From assembly GCA_964230255.1 (NCBI GenBank), contig CAXRGW010000017.1, forward strand, positions 1-54,970: a stretch of 54,970 nucleotides of DNA, read 5' to 3'. Made by a program: the position numbers and the translations under genes. Shown piece after piece: positions 9,199-17,931 of the stretch (position 1 is its first letter; each line of letters starts with the position of its first letter). This DNA comes from Alteromonas_E sp964230255 (GTDB lineage: Bacteria; Pseudomonadota; Gammaproteobacteria; Enterobacterales; Alteromonadaceae). Under the pieces are notes generated by a model. That model had not been told where the DNA came from. It saw nothing but the letters and a program-made list of their open reading frames with translations, and did not search any database.

Positions 9199-9972
9199 AT
9201 AGTTTGCGCTTGTGACTGCTGCCACTTCAACCGCATCAACGTTCAACAGTTCAGATAAAACTTGGGCAACAATCGGAAGCCTCTCGGGCATATTTCTTTG
9301 CCCCTGAAAACCCATCATTGGCATGTCGGGAGAGTCAGTTTCCAACACGATATGTTTTAAACCAATTGCCTGAATAGCTCGGCGCGTTTTATTCGCCCGC
9401 GGATAAGTAATTGTGCCACCTACGCCCAGCATGAAGTTTCGATCCACATATTGTTTCGCTACTTCAAAACTGCCGTTAAAGGCGTGAATAACACCGCCAT
9501 GTTCAAATGATTGTGCAGCCAACTGTTGCTGGATCAAGTGGTGTGCTTTGCGAGCATGAATTACTAATGGAAAACCATACTCCTTTGCTAGGGTTACATG
9601 GGCCGCAAAGATGTCATTTTGTAACTGTTCATCAACGTCAATAACTGTATCAAGGCCACATTCGCCAACGGCGACTACTCCTCTAGGACGGCGCTGTAAC
9701 ATTAATTCAAGATGCCGCAAAGACTGATTTAATTCATCCAGGGTTGTGATTGACAAAAAATAAGGGTGCAAGCCAAGTGATACATCGATGTCATCACGTG
9801 CAGCAAGTCGCATTAACGGTTCCCAGCGTTCGGCTGTTGTACCAGGAATATGAAATCGGGAGACTTTCGCATCATGCGCACGACTAAGGACGGCTTCGAA
9901 GTCCCCACTAAAGGCTGGTAAATCTAAATGACAGTGGCTGTCTATTAAGGCATCAGGCGCTGAGTTTGCCAC
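9181..9972 (-). CDS. TatD-family metal-dependent hydrolase (YjjV/YcfH-like)
   Basis: The 263-residue TIM-barrel hydrolase has the N-terminal metal site DSHCHLD, then GLHPYF, GECGLDTVIDVD, LVIHARKAHH, VIHAFNGSF and the C-terminal LETDSPDMP. Together these are the metal ligands of the TatD family (3'-5' exonuclease or D-aminoacyl-tRNA deacylase-type activities). The start overlaps the end of pdxH by 28 bases, so the two are translated from one message in the era operon. The spelling of the metal sites looks closer to YjjV than to TatD itself, but I cannot separate the subfamilies by eye. Confidence 0.88.
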   Translation of the reverse strand: MANSAPDALIDSHCHLDLPAFSGDFEAVLSRAHDAKVSRFHIPGTTAERWEPLMRLAARDDIDVSLGLHPYFLSITTLDELNQSLRHLELMLQRRPRGVVAVGECGLDTVIDVDEQLQNDIFAAHVTLAKEYGFPLVIHARKAHHLIQQQLAAQSFEHGGVIHAFNGSFEVAKQYVDRNFMLGVGGTITYPRANKTRRAIQAIGLKHIVLETDSPDMPMMGFQGQRNMPERLPIVAQVLSELLNVDAVEVAAVTSANYLRMFH

Positions 9973-10586
9973 TGCCCATCATCCTGCAAGTTATATTCAA
10001 AGCGATCATGCATCCGATGTTCTCCACCCTGCCAAAATTCCATCTGATGCGGTTTAACTAAAAAACCACCCCAAAAGTCAGGTACCGGAACTTCGCTACT
10101 GGCGAACTTCTGCTTTAATTGCGAAAACTGCGTCATCAACAGCTCGCGAGTTGAAATTGGTTGGCTTTGCTTAGAAGCCCATGCAGCAAGTTGGCTCTCT
10201 TTAGGACGTGACAAAAAATACTTGGCCACTGCAGCTCGGCTCAAAGCCTCAGCGGTACCACAGACTCTCACCTGACGTTCTAGAATGTACCATGGGAAAT
10301 GCAATGACACTTTCGGATTATTGACGAGGTCTGCCGCTTTGCGACTACCTAGGTTGGTAAAAAACACAAACCCTTCAGAGGATACGTCTTTAAGTAGAAC
10401 AATGCGTTGCGAGGGTTGTCCATCACCGCTAACGGTTGCAACTGTCATCGCTGTAGGATCAGGTAAACCAGAATCAATAACTTGCTTTAACCAACGCTCA
10501 AATAAATCAAATGGCGACTCTGTAAGGTCGCTATCACTCAAGCGCCCCTGCGTATAACTGCGGCGTAAATCGGCCAAATCAGACAT
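9945..10586 (-). CDS. pdxH: Pyridoxine/pyridoxamine 5'-phosphate oxidase
   Basis: The 213-residue FMN enzyme oxidises PNP or PMP to pyridoxal phosphate. Family signatures are MTVATVSGDGQPSQRIVLLK (FMN binding), FFTNLGSRKAADL, FPWYILERQVRV and the C-terminal FWQGGEHRMHDRF. Length matches E. coli PdxH (218). It follows era by 12 bases. This is unusual: era is generally followed by recO and pdxJ. Vitamin B6 synthesis is therefore still represented beside era, but by another step of the pathway. Confidence 0.96.
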   Translation of the reverse strand: MSDLADLRRSYTQGRLSDSDLTESPFDLFERWLKQVIDSGLPDPTAMTVATVSGDGQPSQRIVLLKDVSSEGFVFFTNLGSRKAADLVNNPKVSLHFPWYILERQVRVCGTAEALSRAAVAKYFLSRPKESQLAAWASKQSQPISTRELLMTQFSQLKQKFASSEVPVPDFWGGFLVKPHQMEFWQGGEHRMHDRFEYNLQDDGQWQTQRLMP

Positions 10587-10598
10587 ATAACCTCCAGT

Positions 10599-11501
10599 CT
10601 ATTGATCAGAGTAACCCAGTGACCGCAACGCGCGTTCGTCATCCGCCCAGCCACTCTTAACTTTCACCCACATTTCTAAAAACACTTTGCTGTCGAATAA
10701 GTTTTCCATATCTTTTCGTGCTTCGGCGCCAATCTTTTTTAAATGTGAGCCACCCTTACCAATTACCATGCGCTTTTGCGTTTCTCGCTCTACCAAGATC
10801 AAGCCACCGATACGCAACATGCCCGTTTCTGTTTGTAGAAATTGTTCTATTTCTACCGTGACAGAATAAGGTAACTCATCGCCAGTGAAACGCATTAGCT
10901 TTTCACGGATAATTTCCGCCGCCATAAAACGACTTGATCGGTCAGTAATATAATCTTCAGGAAAATAAAATTCGCTCGGTGGTTGCGCATCAATAACCAA
11001 ATTGCGCAGTGCTTCAATATTTTTGCCTGTTTTTGCACAAACCGGTACTGTTTCAGCGAACGCATATTGCTGATTGAGCCATTTAAGTTGCTCAACCAAC
11101 GCCTCTTGCTTGTCAATTTTGTCGATTTTATTTACCACCAACCAACAGGGTAATCGCGAAGCTTTGATCTTGTTTAATACCATCTCGTCGTCATCAGTCC
11201 AGCGCGTACCTTCAACAACGAACAAAATTAAATTTACTTCTCCCAGTGAACTAGACGCCGCGCGATTCATAACCCGATTGATTGCGCGCTTTTCTTCACT
11301 GTGAAGGCCTGGCGTATCGACATAAATCGTTTGGCAATTATCGCGCGTGTCGATACCTAAAATTCGATGCCTTGTGGTTTGCGGCTTGCGCGATGTAATA
11401 CTGACTTTTTGCTCGAGCAATTGATTTAATATCGTCGATTTACCCACATTGGGGCGTCCCACAATGGCCACCATTCCGCAACGTGTATCTAAGTCAGTCA
11501 T
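10599..11501 (-). CDS. era: GTPase Era
   Basis: The 300-residue protein has G1 GRPNVGKST near residues 15-23, G3 DTPGLH and G4 NKIDK. A C-terminal KH domain contains GKGGSHLKKIG and binds the 3' end of 16S rRNA. Era acts in 30S subunit maturation. Its ATG overlaps the stop of rnc by 4 bases (ATGA), which indicates translational coupling in the lepA-lepB-rnc-era operon. Confidence 0.98.
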   Translation of the reverse strand: MTDLDTRCGMVAIVGRPNVGKSTILNQLLEQKVSITSRKPQTTRHRILGIDTRDNCQTIYVDTPGLHSEEKRAINRVMNRAASSSLGEVNLILFVVEGTRWTDDDEMVLNKIKASRLPCWLVVNKIDKIDKQEALVEQLKWLNQQYAFAETVPVCAKTGKNIEALRNLVIDAQPPSEFYFPEDYITDRSSRFMAAEIIREKLMRFTGDELPYSVTVEIEQFLQTETGMLRIGGLILVERETQKRMVIGKGGSHLKKIGAEARKDMENLFDSKVFLEMWVKVKSGWADDERALRSLGYSDQ

Positions 11502-12193
11502 GATGTAGCTCGCTGATTAATAATAGCTAACATTTGCTGTGCCGCATGCTGCTCTGCTCTACGGCGACTGTTACCTGTTCCAATTGTTGGCTCGCCCACT
11601 ACAGCACAAAGGCAAGCAACGGTGAACGTTTGATCGTGCTCTTTACCCTGAATGTCACGTATTTCGTATTGAGGTAAAGATTGCTTGCGAGACTGTAAAT
11701 ACTCTTGTAACTGGGTTTTAAAGTCTTTCGGGTGAGCGTTAGGGTCTAACTTGGCTATGCGTGAATCCAACAACATCAAAATAACGCGTTCGCAGGTATC
11801 AACATCGGCATCTAAATATATAGCGCCAAATATAGCTTCGGTAACATCTGCCAAAATGGACGCCCGTCTGTTGCCACCGCTCTTAAGCTCTCCTGAACCT
11901 AACTTAAGCCATTCACCGAGTTTAGCCTCTCGAGCAATACCTGCCAGTGTTTCACCTTTAACCAACGAGGCGCGCATGCGGGTTAACTTGCCCTCAGGCT
12001 CGCTGGGGTAGCGCGCATACAGTGTCTTTGCTACCACCATACCGAGAACCGCGTCACCGAGAAACTCCAACCTTTCATTGTGTGCTTTAGCGGCACTCCG
12101 ATGGGTTAATGCAAGTTCGAGTAAATCTAGATCAGAGAATCGATAATCCAGCGTCTTTTGGATATGTCGAGCTGCCGCATTTATGTCGATCAC
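11498..12193 (-). CDS. rnc: Ribonuclease III
   Basis: The 231-residue enzyme carries the RNase III signature ERLEFLGDAVL (Glu40 to Asp47 region) and the second acidic cluster DVTEAIFGAIYLD. A C-terminal double-stranded RNA-binding domain follows (about 160-228). It cleaves double-stranded RNA in rRNA and mRNA maturation. It is 11 bases after lepB and overlaps era by 4, the standard gammaproteobacterial order. Confidence 0.98.
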   Translation of the reverse strand: MIDINAAARHIQKTLDYRFSDLDLLELALTHRSAAKAHNERLEFLGDAVLGMVVAKTLYARYPSEPEGKLTRMRASLVKGETLAGIAREAKLGEWLKLGSGELKSGGNRRASILADVTEAIFGAIYLDADVDTCERVILMLLDSRIAKLDPNAHPKDFKTQLQEYLQSRKQSLPQYEIRDIQGKEHDQTFTVACLCAVVGEPTIGTGNSRRRAEQHAAQQMLAIINQRATS

Positions 12194-12204
12194 TTAAATA
12201 TAAC

Positions 12205-13113
12205 CTAGTCTATCCCACCGACGCGACTAAACCTCACGCCAGTTGGCACCCATGTAGGTAATGTGTCCTGTTCCGTGCGTTCAAACTCGAAACTGATCCA
12301 TATTGCGACCGCTTTTCCGACTAGGTGCTTGTCTTCAACAAAGCCCCAAAATCGGCTATCTGTGCTGTTATCGCGGTTGTCGCCCATTACGAAATAAGAA
12401 TCTGCGGGAACGATCCACTCGTTTCTGCGGGTCCCAGCTTGTCTCACGTATCTATACGTTTGCATAGCTTTATCGGGGTTAATAAGAATATCGTGAGAAA
12501 CCGCACCTAATGCTTCGGATAAACGATCGAGCCTAACCATGTCTTGGGTAAACTCATCATTGCTAATGAAAGTCTGTGCCACTACATATGATGGTGGGCA
12601 ATCATCTTGTGTATTGCATGCAGGTTTAATGTGAAGTTGTTTATCTCGATAAATAACGGTGTCGCCAGGTAACCCGACCACACGCTTGATATAATCCGTA
12701 CGACCATCAACAGGGTACTTAAATACTACGACATCGCCGCGTTCGGGCTTACCCGTTTCAACCCACTTTGTCTGAGTAACAGGGTCCTTTAAGCCATACG
12801 CAAATTTCTCTACTAGGATGAAATCCCCAACCAACAAGGTTGGCATCATTGAACCCGATGGGATCTGGAACGGTTCATAAATAAAAGAGCGAAGGACTAA
12901 TACAAAGGCAATAACCGGAAATATTTGCTTTGAAGTGTCGATCCAATACGGATCGGGAACGTCAACCTCAACCGAGTCTCCCTCAGCCAAAGCATCGCTA
13001 TTGATGACTGCCTGTTGACGACGCTTTTGGGCAAAAAAGAAATGGTCAATTAACCACACCAAACCCGTTACAACAGTCAGTCCAACTAAAATCAAAGAAA
13101 AATAATTTGCCAT
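12205..13113 (-). CDS. lepB: Signal peptidase I
   Basis: The 302-residue inner-membrane protease has an N-terminal helix (about 5-25) and a second one (about 62-78). The catalytic Ser88 lies in PSGSMMPTL and the general base Lys143 in YIKRVVGLPGD. The late box GDNRDNSTDSRFWG is also present. It removes signal peptides from exported proteins at the periplasmic face. Its ATG shares one base with the lepA stop (TAATG), so translation is coupled. Confidence 0.97.
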   Translation of the reverse strand: MANYFSLILVGLTVVTGLVWLIDHFFFAQKRRQQAVINSDALAEGDSVEVDVPDPYWIDTSKQIFPVIAFVLVLRSFIYEPFQIPSGSMMPTLLVGDFILVEKFAYGLKDPVTQTKWVETGKPERGDVVVFKYPVDGRTDYIKRVVGLPGDTVIYRDKQLHIKPACNTQDDCPPSYVVAQTFISNDEFTQDMVRLDRLSEALGAVSHDILINPDKAMQTYRYVRQAGTRRNEWIVPADSYFVMGDNRDNSTDSRFWGFVEDKHLVGKAVAIWISFEFERTEQDTLPTWVPTGVRFSRVGGID

Positions 13114-14909
13114 TACTTGCCTACTTTAAGCACAGCGAGGAAAGCGTCTTGTGGCAATTCAACATTGCCCACTTGCTTCATGCGCTTTTTACCTTCTTTT
13201 TGTTTCTGCAATAGTTTCTTCTTCCGGCTCACATCACCACCATAACACTTAGCGATTACGTTCTTGCGCAGTTGTTTTACTGTGCTTCGTGCAATAACGT
13301 GATTGCCAATTGCTGCTTGAATAGCAATATCAAACATCTGTCTTGGAATAAGCTCACGCAATTTGTCGACCAACTCGCGCCCCCGGAATTGCGAATTGTC
13401 GCGGTGGGTTATGACGGCAAGAGCGTCTACGCGTTCACCATTAATCAGTATGTCTAAGCGCACCATGTCAGCTGGATTAAAGTGCTTGAAGTTGTAATCT
13501 AAAGACGCAAAACCGCGGCTGGTCGACTTCAAGCGGTCAAAGAAGTCAAGAACCACTTCAGCCATTGGTAATTCATAAGTCAGCGCTACCTGTTTGCCGT
13601 GATAGGCCATATTGGTTTGCGACCCGCGCTTCTCTACGCACAAGGTAATTACGTTACCCAAGTATTCCTGTGGAACAAGAATATTCGCTTCCACAATTGG
13701 CTCACGAATCTCTTCGATATCATTAACCGCAGGCAATTTAGACGGATTATCGACCTGCAGTGTCTCGCTTTTTGTGGTCAATACTTCATAAACTACGGTA
13801 GGAGCCGTGGTAATGAGATCTAAATCGTATTCACGCTCCAAACGCTCCTGGATGATTTCCATGTGTAACATGCCTAGGAAACCAATGCGGAATCCAAAGC
13901 CAAGTGCAGCCGAACTCTCTGGCTCATAAAACAGCGATGCATCATTTAAGCTGAGCTTTGCAAGTGCATCACGGAAATCTTCGTAATCATCTGAGCTAAC
14001 CGGGAAAAGACCCGCGTAAACCTGCGGCTTGATTTTTTGGAAGCCTGGCAAAGGATCCGCTGCAGGCTGACGTGCAAGTGTAATGGTGTCGCCCACTGGC
14101 GCGCCGTGGATTTCCTTTATTCCGGCAATAATAAAACCTACTTCTCCGGCCTTTAAAATACCGGTTTCTAGCGCTTTGGGGGTAAATACACCGATTTTAT
14201 CGACTTGGTGCACTTGCCCGTTCGACATAATTTGAATCTTGTCTTTGACGTTGAGCGAGCCTTCAACGATGCGCACCAGTGAAACAACGCCTTGATAATT
14301 GTCAAACCAAGAATCAACAATAAGTGCCTTTAGAGGTGCTTCTCTATCGCCTTCTGGAGGTGGGATCTTATGAACGATTTCCTCAAGCACATCTTCAATC
14401 CCTATACCGGTTTTAGCCGAGCACTTGACCGCGTCAATCGCATCTATGCCTACTATGTCTTCAATTTCTTCAGCAACTCGCTCCGGCTCAGCCTGAGGCA
14501 AATCGATCTTGTTCAGGATTGGAACAACTTCCATATCCATATCAATTGCAGTGTAACAATTAGCCAAGGTTTGAGCTTCTACGCCCTGCCCAGCATCAAC
14601 AACCAATAGCGCGCCTTCGCACGCGGCTAGCGAGCGCGATACCTCGTAGGTAAAATCTACGTGTCCTGGGGTATCGATAAAGTTTAACTGGTAAGTTTCA
14701 CCGTCTTTGGCTTTGTAATTAAGTGTAACACTTTGCGCTTTAATGGTAATTCCACGCTCGCGCTCAAGATCCATTGAATCGAGTACCTGAGCAGCCATCT
14801 CGCGATCACTTAACCCTCCGCAGTGTTGGATCAAACGATCGGAAAGAGTGGATTTGCCGTGATCAATGTGGGCGATGATGCTGAAATTACGTATATGCTT
14901 GTGTTGCAT
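13113..14909 (-). CDS. lepA: Elongation factor 4 (LepA)
   Basis: The 598-residue translational GTPase has G1 AHIDHGKSTL, G2/G3 RERGIT and DTPGHVDF, and NKIDLP. The LepA-specific C-terminal domain ends KEGKKRMKQVGNVELPQDAF. It back-translocates or otherwise acts on stalled ribosomes. The start MQHKHIRNFSIIAHIDHGKS matches the family exactly. It follows rseC after an 85-base gap with no clear terminator and is followed by lepB with a one-base overlap. Confidence 0.98.
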   Translation of the reverse strand: MQHKHIRNFSIIAHIDHGKSTLSDRLIQHCGGLSDREMAAQVLDSMDLERERGITIKAQSVTLNYKAKDGETYQLNFIDTPGHVDFTYEVSRSLAACEGALLVVDAGQGVEAQTLANCYTAIDMDMEVVPILNKIDLPQAEPERVAEEIEDIVGIDAIDAVKCSAKTGIGIEDVLEEIVHKIPPPEGDREAPLKALIVDSWFDNYQGVVSLVRIVEGSLNVKDKIQIMSNGQVHQVDKIGVFTPKALETGILKAGEVGFIIAGIKEIHGAPVGDTITLARQPAADPLPGFQKIKPQVYAGLFPVSSDDYEDFRDALAKLSLNDASLFYEPESSAALGFGFRIGFLGMLHMEIIQERLEREYDLDLITTAPTVVYEVLTTKSETLQVDNPSKLPAVNDIEEIREPIVEANILVPQEYLGNVITLCVEKRGSQTNMAYHGKQVALTYELPMAEVVLDFFDRLKSTSRGFASLDYNFKHFNPADMVRLDILINGERVDALAVITHRDNSQFRGRELVDKLRELIPRQMFDIAIQAAIGNHVIARSTVKQLRKNVIAKCYGGDVSRKKKLLQKQKEGKKRMKQVGNVELPQDAFLAVLKVGK

Positions 14910-14994
14910 TGCGTTAGAAACTACCTGAAAAATGTGAAAAGAAAATTGAGAGCTGCAAAAACGGCTGAATTTTACTCGTAACCGACACGGAAAG

Positions 14995-15480
14995 CTAGCG
15001 CCGGTTTACTATTGACGCTTCTACGGGGGCCGAACTGTCCAAGATCACACCAAGGAGTTGCGGTTGATACTGTTGCTGTTCACGCTGTTTTACTGTCGCA
15101 GACACCCAAACAAACGCAGCTAAAGTTATCAGCAATGAAGCAGCAATTACCCAACCTTCGTGCATTAGGCCGATTGTGGGTAAGCTCCAGTTTAGAACTG
15201 CGCCGCCGCCAACCAATGCGAGCAGCGGTATTAAATAGAGCCATACAGATGCCTTTAACAATGCGATTTCAGGGATACCTAAACGCACCTTACTGCCAAC
15301 CTGAACAGGCAACTGTGTAGAAAAACGCAGCGTTTCTCGCCGCGGAGCAAGCGCCTTGGCAATGGTGCCGGTGCCACAATTTTGCTGCGCTTCACAACTA
15401 CCGCAGGTTGTCTTTATTTCAGTTTCAACGACAATTTCATCGTTATCCACTGCTATGACTCTACCCACTTCTTCGATCAT
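14995..15480 (-). CDS. rseC: RseC (SoxR-reducing system / sigma-E regulator family)
   Basis: The 161-residue inner-membrane protein has an N-terminal Cys cluster C26-x2-C29-x5-C35, typical of RseC/RsxC-partner proteins. Two membrane helices follow (about 83-102 and 110-130), and the C-terminal tail is short. In E. coli RseC belongs to the rpoE operon and also helps return SoxR to its reduced form. It lies 5 bases after rseB. Confidence 0.93.
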   Translation of the reverse strand: MIEEVGRVIAVDNDEIVVETEIKTTCGSCEAQQNCGTGTIAKALAPRRETLRFSTQLPVQVGSKVRLGIPEIALLKASVWLYLIPLLALVGGGAVLNWSLPTIGLMHEGWVIAASLLITLAAFVWVSATVKQREQQQYQPQLLGVILDSSAPVEASIVNRR

Positions 15481-15485
15481 CTAAC

Positions 15486-16502
15486 TTACTCAACCCTAGA
15501 CACTAGCGAGGTTGCAATTTTATTCGCTGTTTGAGGCGGTATCTCACCAATCACTGAAATTTGTATATTGCCTTCTGTGCGATTGAGTAGTGTTTTAGAC
15601 TCATGTCGATATACGTTGTTCTGCGGTCCGCTGGCACTTATCGGCATAACATAAACAGACACTTCTACCATGCCATCACTCAACATCGCATATTCAACCA
15701 CTTGGTCGGTTACGCTTAGCCTGTGAGTATTGCGTTTAACTTCCGACATACCTACCGGTAAATACGAAATTTGCCAGTTATGTTGGTGATAACTCAATGG
15801 CACCGCCGTAATAGCTGGTAGTGCTTCGTGATTGATACGACTAAAAAACTCATGGGGTTCTCCACTCGTTGTCAATTGAGTAACCTGAATTTGCTTCATC
15901 AATTGACCGGTTTGATCAAGCATATTCATTTTAAGCGGCATCCCCTTCTCTTCGTCGACCCACAACTGATAGGCATATCGCGAATTGTCGCGGCTAACGA
16001 TACGGATCTGTTGTGCAGCGCGGCCGGACACTCTGCCGCGACCAATAGCGATAAAGGTATAGGCCGATTGCAAGTCTAATGGATTGAGCAGTAAATCTGT
16101 TGGAAATGGGCCGTCTATTATTCGCCCGGTTAAACTAAAGGGAGCGACATTAGGCTCAAATACACTCACTTGTCGGTTAACGCGAATAAATTCTTTACCC
16201 GGGCCATTGAGCATACTCAGCTGCTCCATGCTGACGCCGTTCTCAAATACGCCATGGCGCCACAAATAGGGTACAGTGTCGGCGCCTGGCCGTTGTTCGA
16301 CCAATGATATTTGGTAATTGTGTTGGCCAATCGCTTGGGACATTTTTAACAGCCATTGAGCACCACTGAGTTTTTCAGTCGTCACCGAATCAGTTGGCTC
16401 GATTTGCTCTTCCGGTTCTTGTGAAAAACCAACAGGACTAAACAAAACCGCCGCTAGCATAAGCGTCGCGGCGGCTCTAATTCTAAACGGGAAGTTTGGC
16501 AT
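15486..16502 (-). CDS. rseB: Sigma-E regulatory periplasmic protein RseB
   Basis: The 338-residue protein is periplasmic. The chosen ATG at 16502 gives a clean signal peptide (MPNFPFRIRAAATLMLAAVL, cleaved near GFSQ) and has AGGA upstream. An in-frame start 35 codons earlier would place basic, rseA-overlapping sequence before the signal. The MucB/RseB fold is supported by WLLKMSQAIGQHNYQ near the N terminus and YRHESKTLLNRTEGN near the C terminus. RseB binds RseA and lipid or LPS signals and holds RseA from cleavage. It lies 7 bases after rseA. Confidence 0.93.
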   Translation of the reverse strand: MPNFPFRIRAAATLMLAAVLFSPVGFSQEPEEQIEPTDSVTTEKLSGAQWLLKMSQAIGQHNYQISLVEQRPGADTVPYLWRHGVFENGVSMEQLSMLNGPGKEFIRVNRQVSVFEPNVAPFSLTGRIIDGPFPTDLLLNPLDLQSAYTFIAIGRGRVSGRAAQQIRIVSRDNSRYAYQLWVDEEKGMPLKMNMLDQTGQLMKQIQVTQLTTSGEPHEFFSRINHEALPAITAVPLSYHQHNWQISYLPVGMSEVKRNTHRLSVTDQVVEYAMLSDGMVEVSVYVMPISASGPQNNVYRHESKTLLNRTEGNIQISVIGEIPPQTANKIATSLVSRVE

Positions 16503-16509
16503 GAATATC

Positions 16510-17115
16510 CTATTCCGGTTGTTGTTCTTGCTCCGCTGACTGTTCTTGCACAGTCGAATCTTGCATTTGAGCTTGTTTAAGCTGGAGTTGGCGTTCGTGA
16601 TCAGCAATTAAGGCATTAATTTGGCGGCGCTGTTCAAGTAATGTCGCCATATCAGTTCTATCGACTGGGCGTGTTTGCTCCAAACTCACTGGTGCAAGTC
16701 CACCTTGTGGACGACCCGCAATCGGCGGTGCAGTCATCAATGGCTCATTAACTTCGGGCGTGGTGTTGTAATTTTGCACGCCTAAAATAGCTACAGCAGC
16801 AACAGATGCCGCTACCAAAAACTGGCCTGATTGCTTAACTAGTGGGATTACACTGCCTACCACAGGAAGGTCGCGCAACCGACGCTTCGGTGCGACAATC
16901 GCAGGCTCATCAGCAATTGCTGCAGCTATACTATTCGCAATATCGACACTCATATCTGCTGGTAACTCACCGCGCAAACCATCTCTTATCGTATGGTAGC
17001 GTCGCCACTTATCCTGCAATTCAACATCCTGCTTAAGGGCATCAACCAACGCAGAATCATCGCCTTGGTGTTCACCATCAACAAATGCTGACAAATTTTC
17101 TTGATGTTGCGTCAT
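16510..17115 (-). CDS. rseA: Anti-sigma-E factor RseA
   Basis: With the start at 17115 (MTQHQENLSAFVDGE) it has 201 residues. The N-terminal cytoplasmic anti-sigma domain (1-75) has the family pattern ENLSAFVDGE and W37-RRYHTIRDGLRGE. One membrane helix is at about 97-115. The periplasmic part ends in a Gln/Glu-rich coiled coil (about 155-201) where RseB and DegS/RseP act. An earlier in-frame start at 17253 is rejected because it overlaps rpoE and has no family similarity. Confidence 0.93.
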   Translation of the reverse strand: MTQHQENLSAFVDGEHQGDDSALVDALKQDVELQDKWRRYHTIRDGLRGELPADMSVDIANSIAAAIADEPAIVAPKRRLRDLPVVGSVIPLVKQSGQFLVAASVAAVAILGVQNYNTTPEVNEPLMTAPPIAGRPQGGLAPVSLEQTRPVDRTDMATLLEQRRQINALIADHERQLQLKQAQMQDSTVQEQSAEQEQQPE

Positions 17116-17168
17116 AAAACTCTCTTGTTTGACTCGCGTTTGTATATTAACCGTTACTGAATCAATCA

Positions 17169-17747
17169 TCAATTCTGCATTAATGGTTGAATCACTTTGT
17201 CTATGGCTTCCCGCGCTCTGAAGATTCGCGAACGAACTGTTCCTACCGGACATTCCATCACTGCTGCGATTTCTTCGTAACTGAGCCCTTCCATTTCACG
17301 TAATGTTATTGCCATTCGCAAATCGTCGGGTAGTTTCTCAACCACTCTGAACAAAGTCGCTTCAATTTCGCTCGATAACAATGAGCGCTCAGGCGTACTG
17401 TTATCGTGAAGAGCTTCGCCACCATCGTAATAATCAGCTTCCTGGGCGTCTATATCACTACCCGGTGGTTTTCGACCTTGTGACACTAAATAATTTTTAG
17501 CTGTATTAACAGCGATGCGATACAACCACGTGTAAAACGCACTATCCCCTCTAAAGCTCGGTAATGCTCTATATGCCTTAATGAACGCTTCCTGCGTAAC
17601 ATCGGCTACATCGCCAGAGCTTTTAACGTAGCGGCCAACCAAATGCATGACTTTGTGTTGATATCTTACTACCAACAAGTTGAACGCATCTTTGTCGCCA
17701 CGTTGTACTTTATCGACCAATTGTTGGTCAGTAATCTGCTCACTCAT
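17169..17747 (-). CDS. rpoE: RNA polymerase sigma factor RpoE (sigma-24)
   Basis: The 192-residue ECF sigma factor starts MSEQITDQQLVDKVQRGDK, almost as in E. coli. Region 2 contains DVTQEAFIKAYRALP (helix 2.4 around SAFYTWLYRIAVN) and region 4 contains LSYEEIAAVMECPVGTVRSR. ATG at 17747 lies 11 bases after AAGGAG; a TTG three codons upstream is too close to that site. It directs the envelope stress response and is held by RseA encoded next door. A sigma-E-type promoter lies just upstream, so it is autoregulated. Confidence 0.98.
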   Translation of the reverse strand: MSEQITDQQLVDKVQRGDKDAFNLLVVRYQHKVMHLVGRYVKSSGDVADVTQEAFIKAYRALPSFRGDSAFYTWLYRIAVNTAKNYLVSQGRKPPGSDIDAQEADYYDGGEALHDNSTPERSLLSSEIEATLFRVVEKLPDDLRMAITLREMEGLSYEEIAAVMECPVGTVRSRIFRAREAIDKVIQPLMQN

Positions 17748-17797
17748 TCGAGCCAATTCTCCTTACTACATCACTGCACGGCCCATGCAAGCATCTT

Positions 17798-17826
17798 AAT
17801 AGACTTTGGTGTTTGCCGAAAGTTCG
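17798..17826 (-). promoter_or_regulatory. Sigma-E-dependent promoter of rpoE
   Basis: On the minus strand CGAACTT (17826-17820) is followed after exactly 16 bases by TCTATT (17803-17798). E. coli rpoE P2 has GGAACTT, 16 bases, TCTAAC. The predicted start gives a leader of about 45 bases to the ATG at 17747. Expected activity is autoregulation. Confidence 0.8.
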
Positions 17827-17931
17827 ATAATATTTAAAAAAAATGAACGATTTTGTCGTTTTGTGCATAAATGATAGCGTCCAGCACGCCGTTTTTATAG
17901 CCGAGATGCAAATAAACTATCTAGGGGTGAT

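Noticed and set aside
16503..16607. Upstream in-frame start for rseB (35 extra residues)
   Set aside because: It overlaps rseA and puts a basic, non-family segment before the signal peptide; ATG 16502 has AGGA and a clean signal sequence.
17116..17253. Upstream in-frame start for rseA (46 extra residues)
   Set aside because: It lies inside rpoE and lacks family similarity; MTQHQENLSAFVDGE is the usual RseA start.
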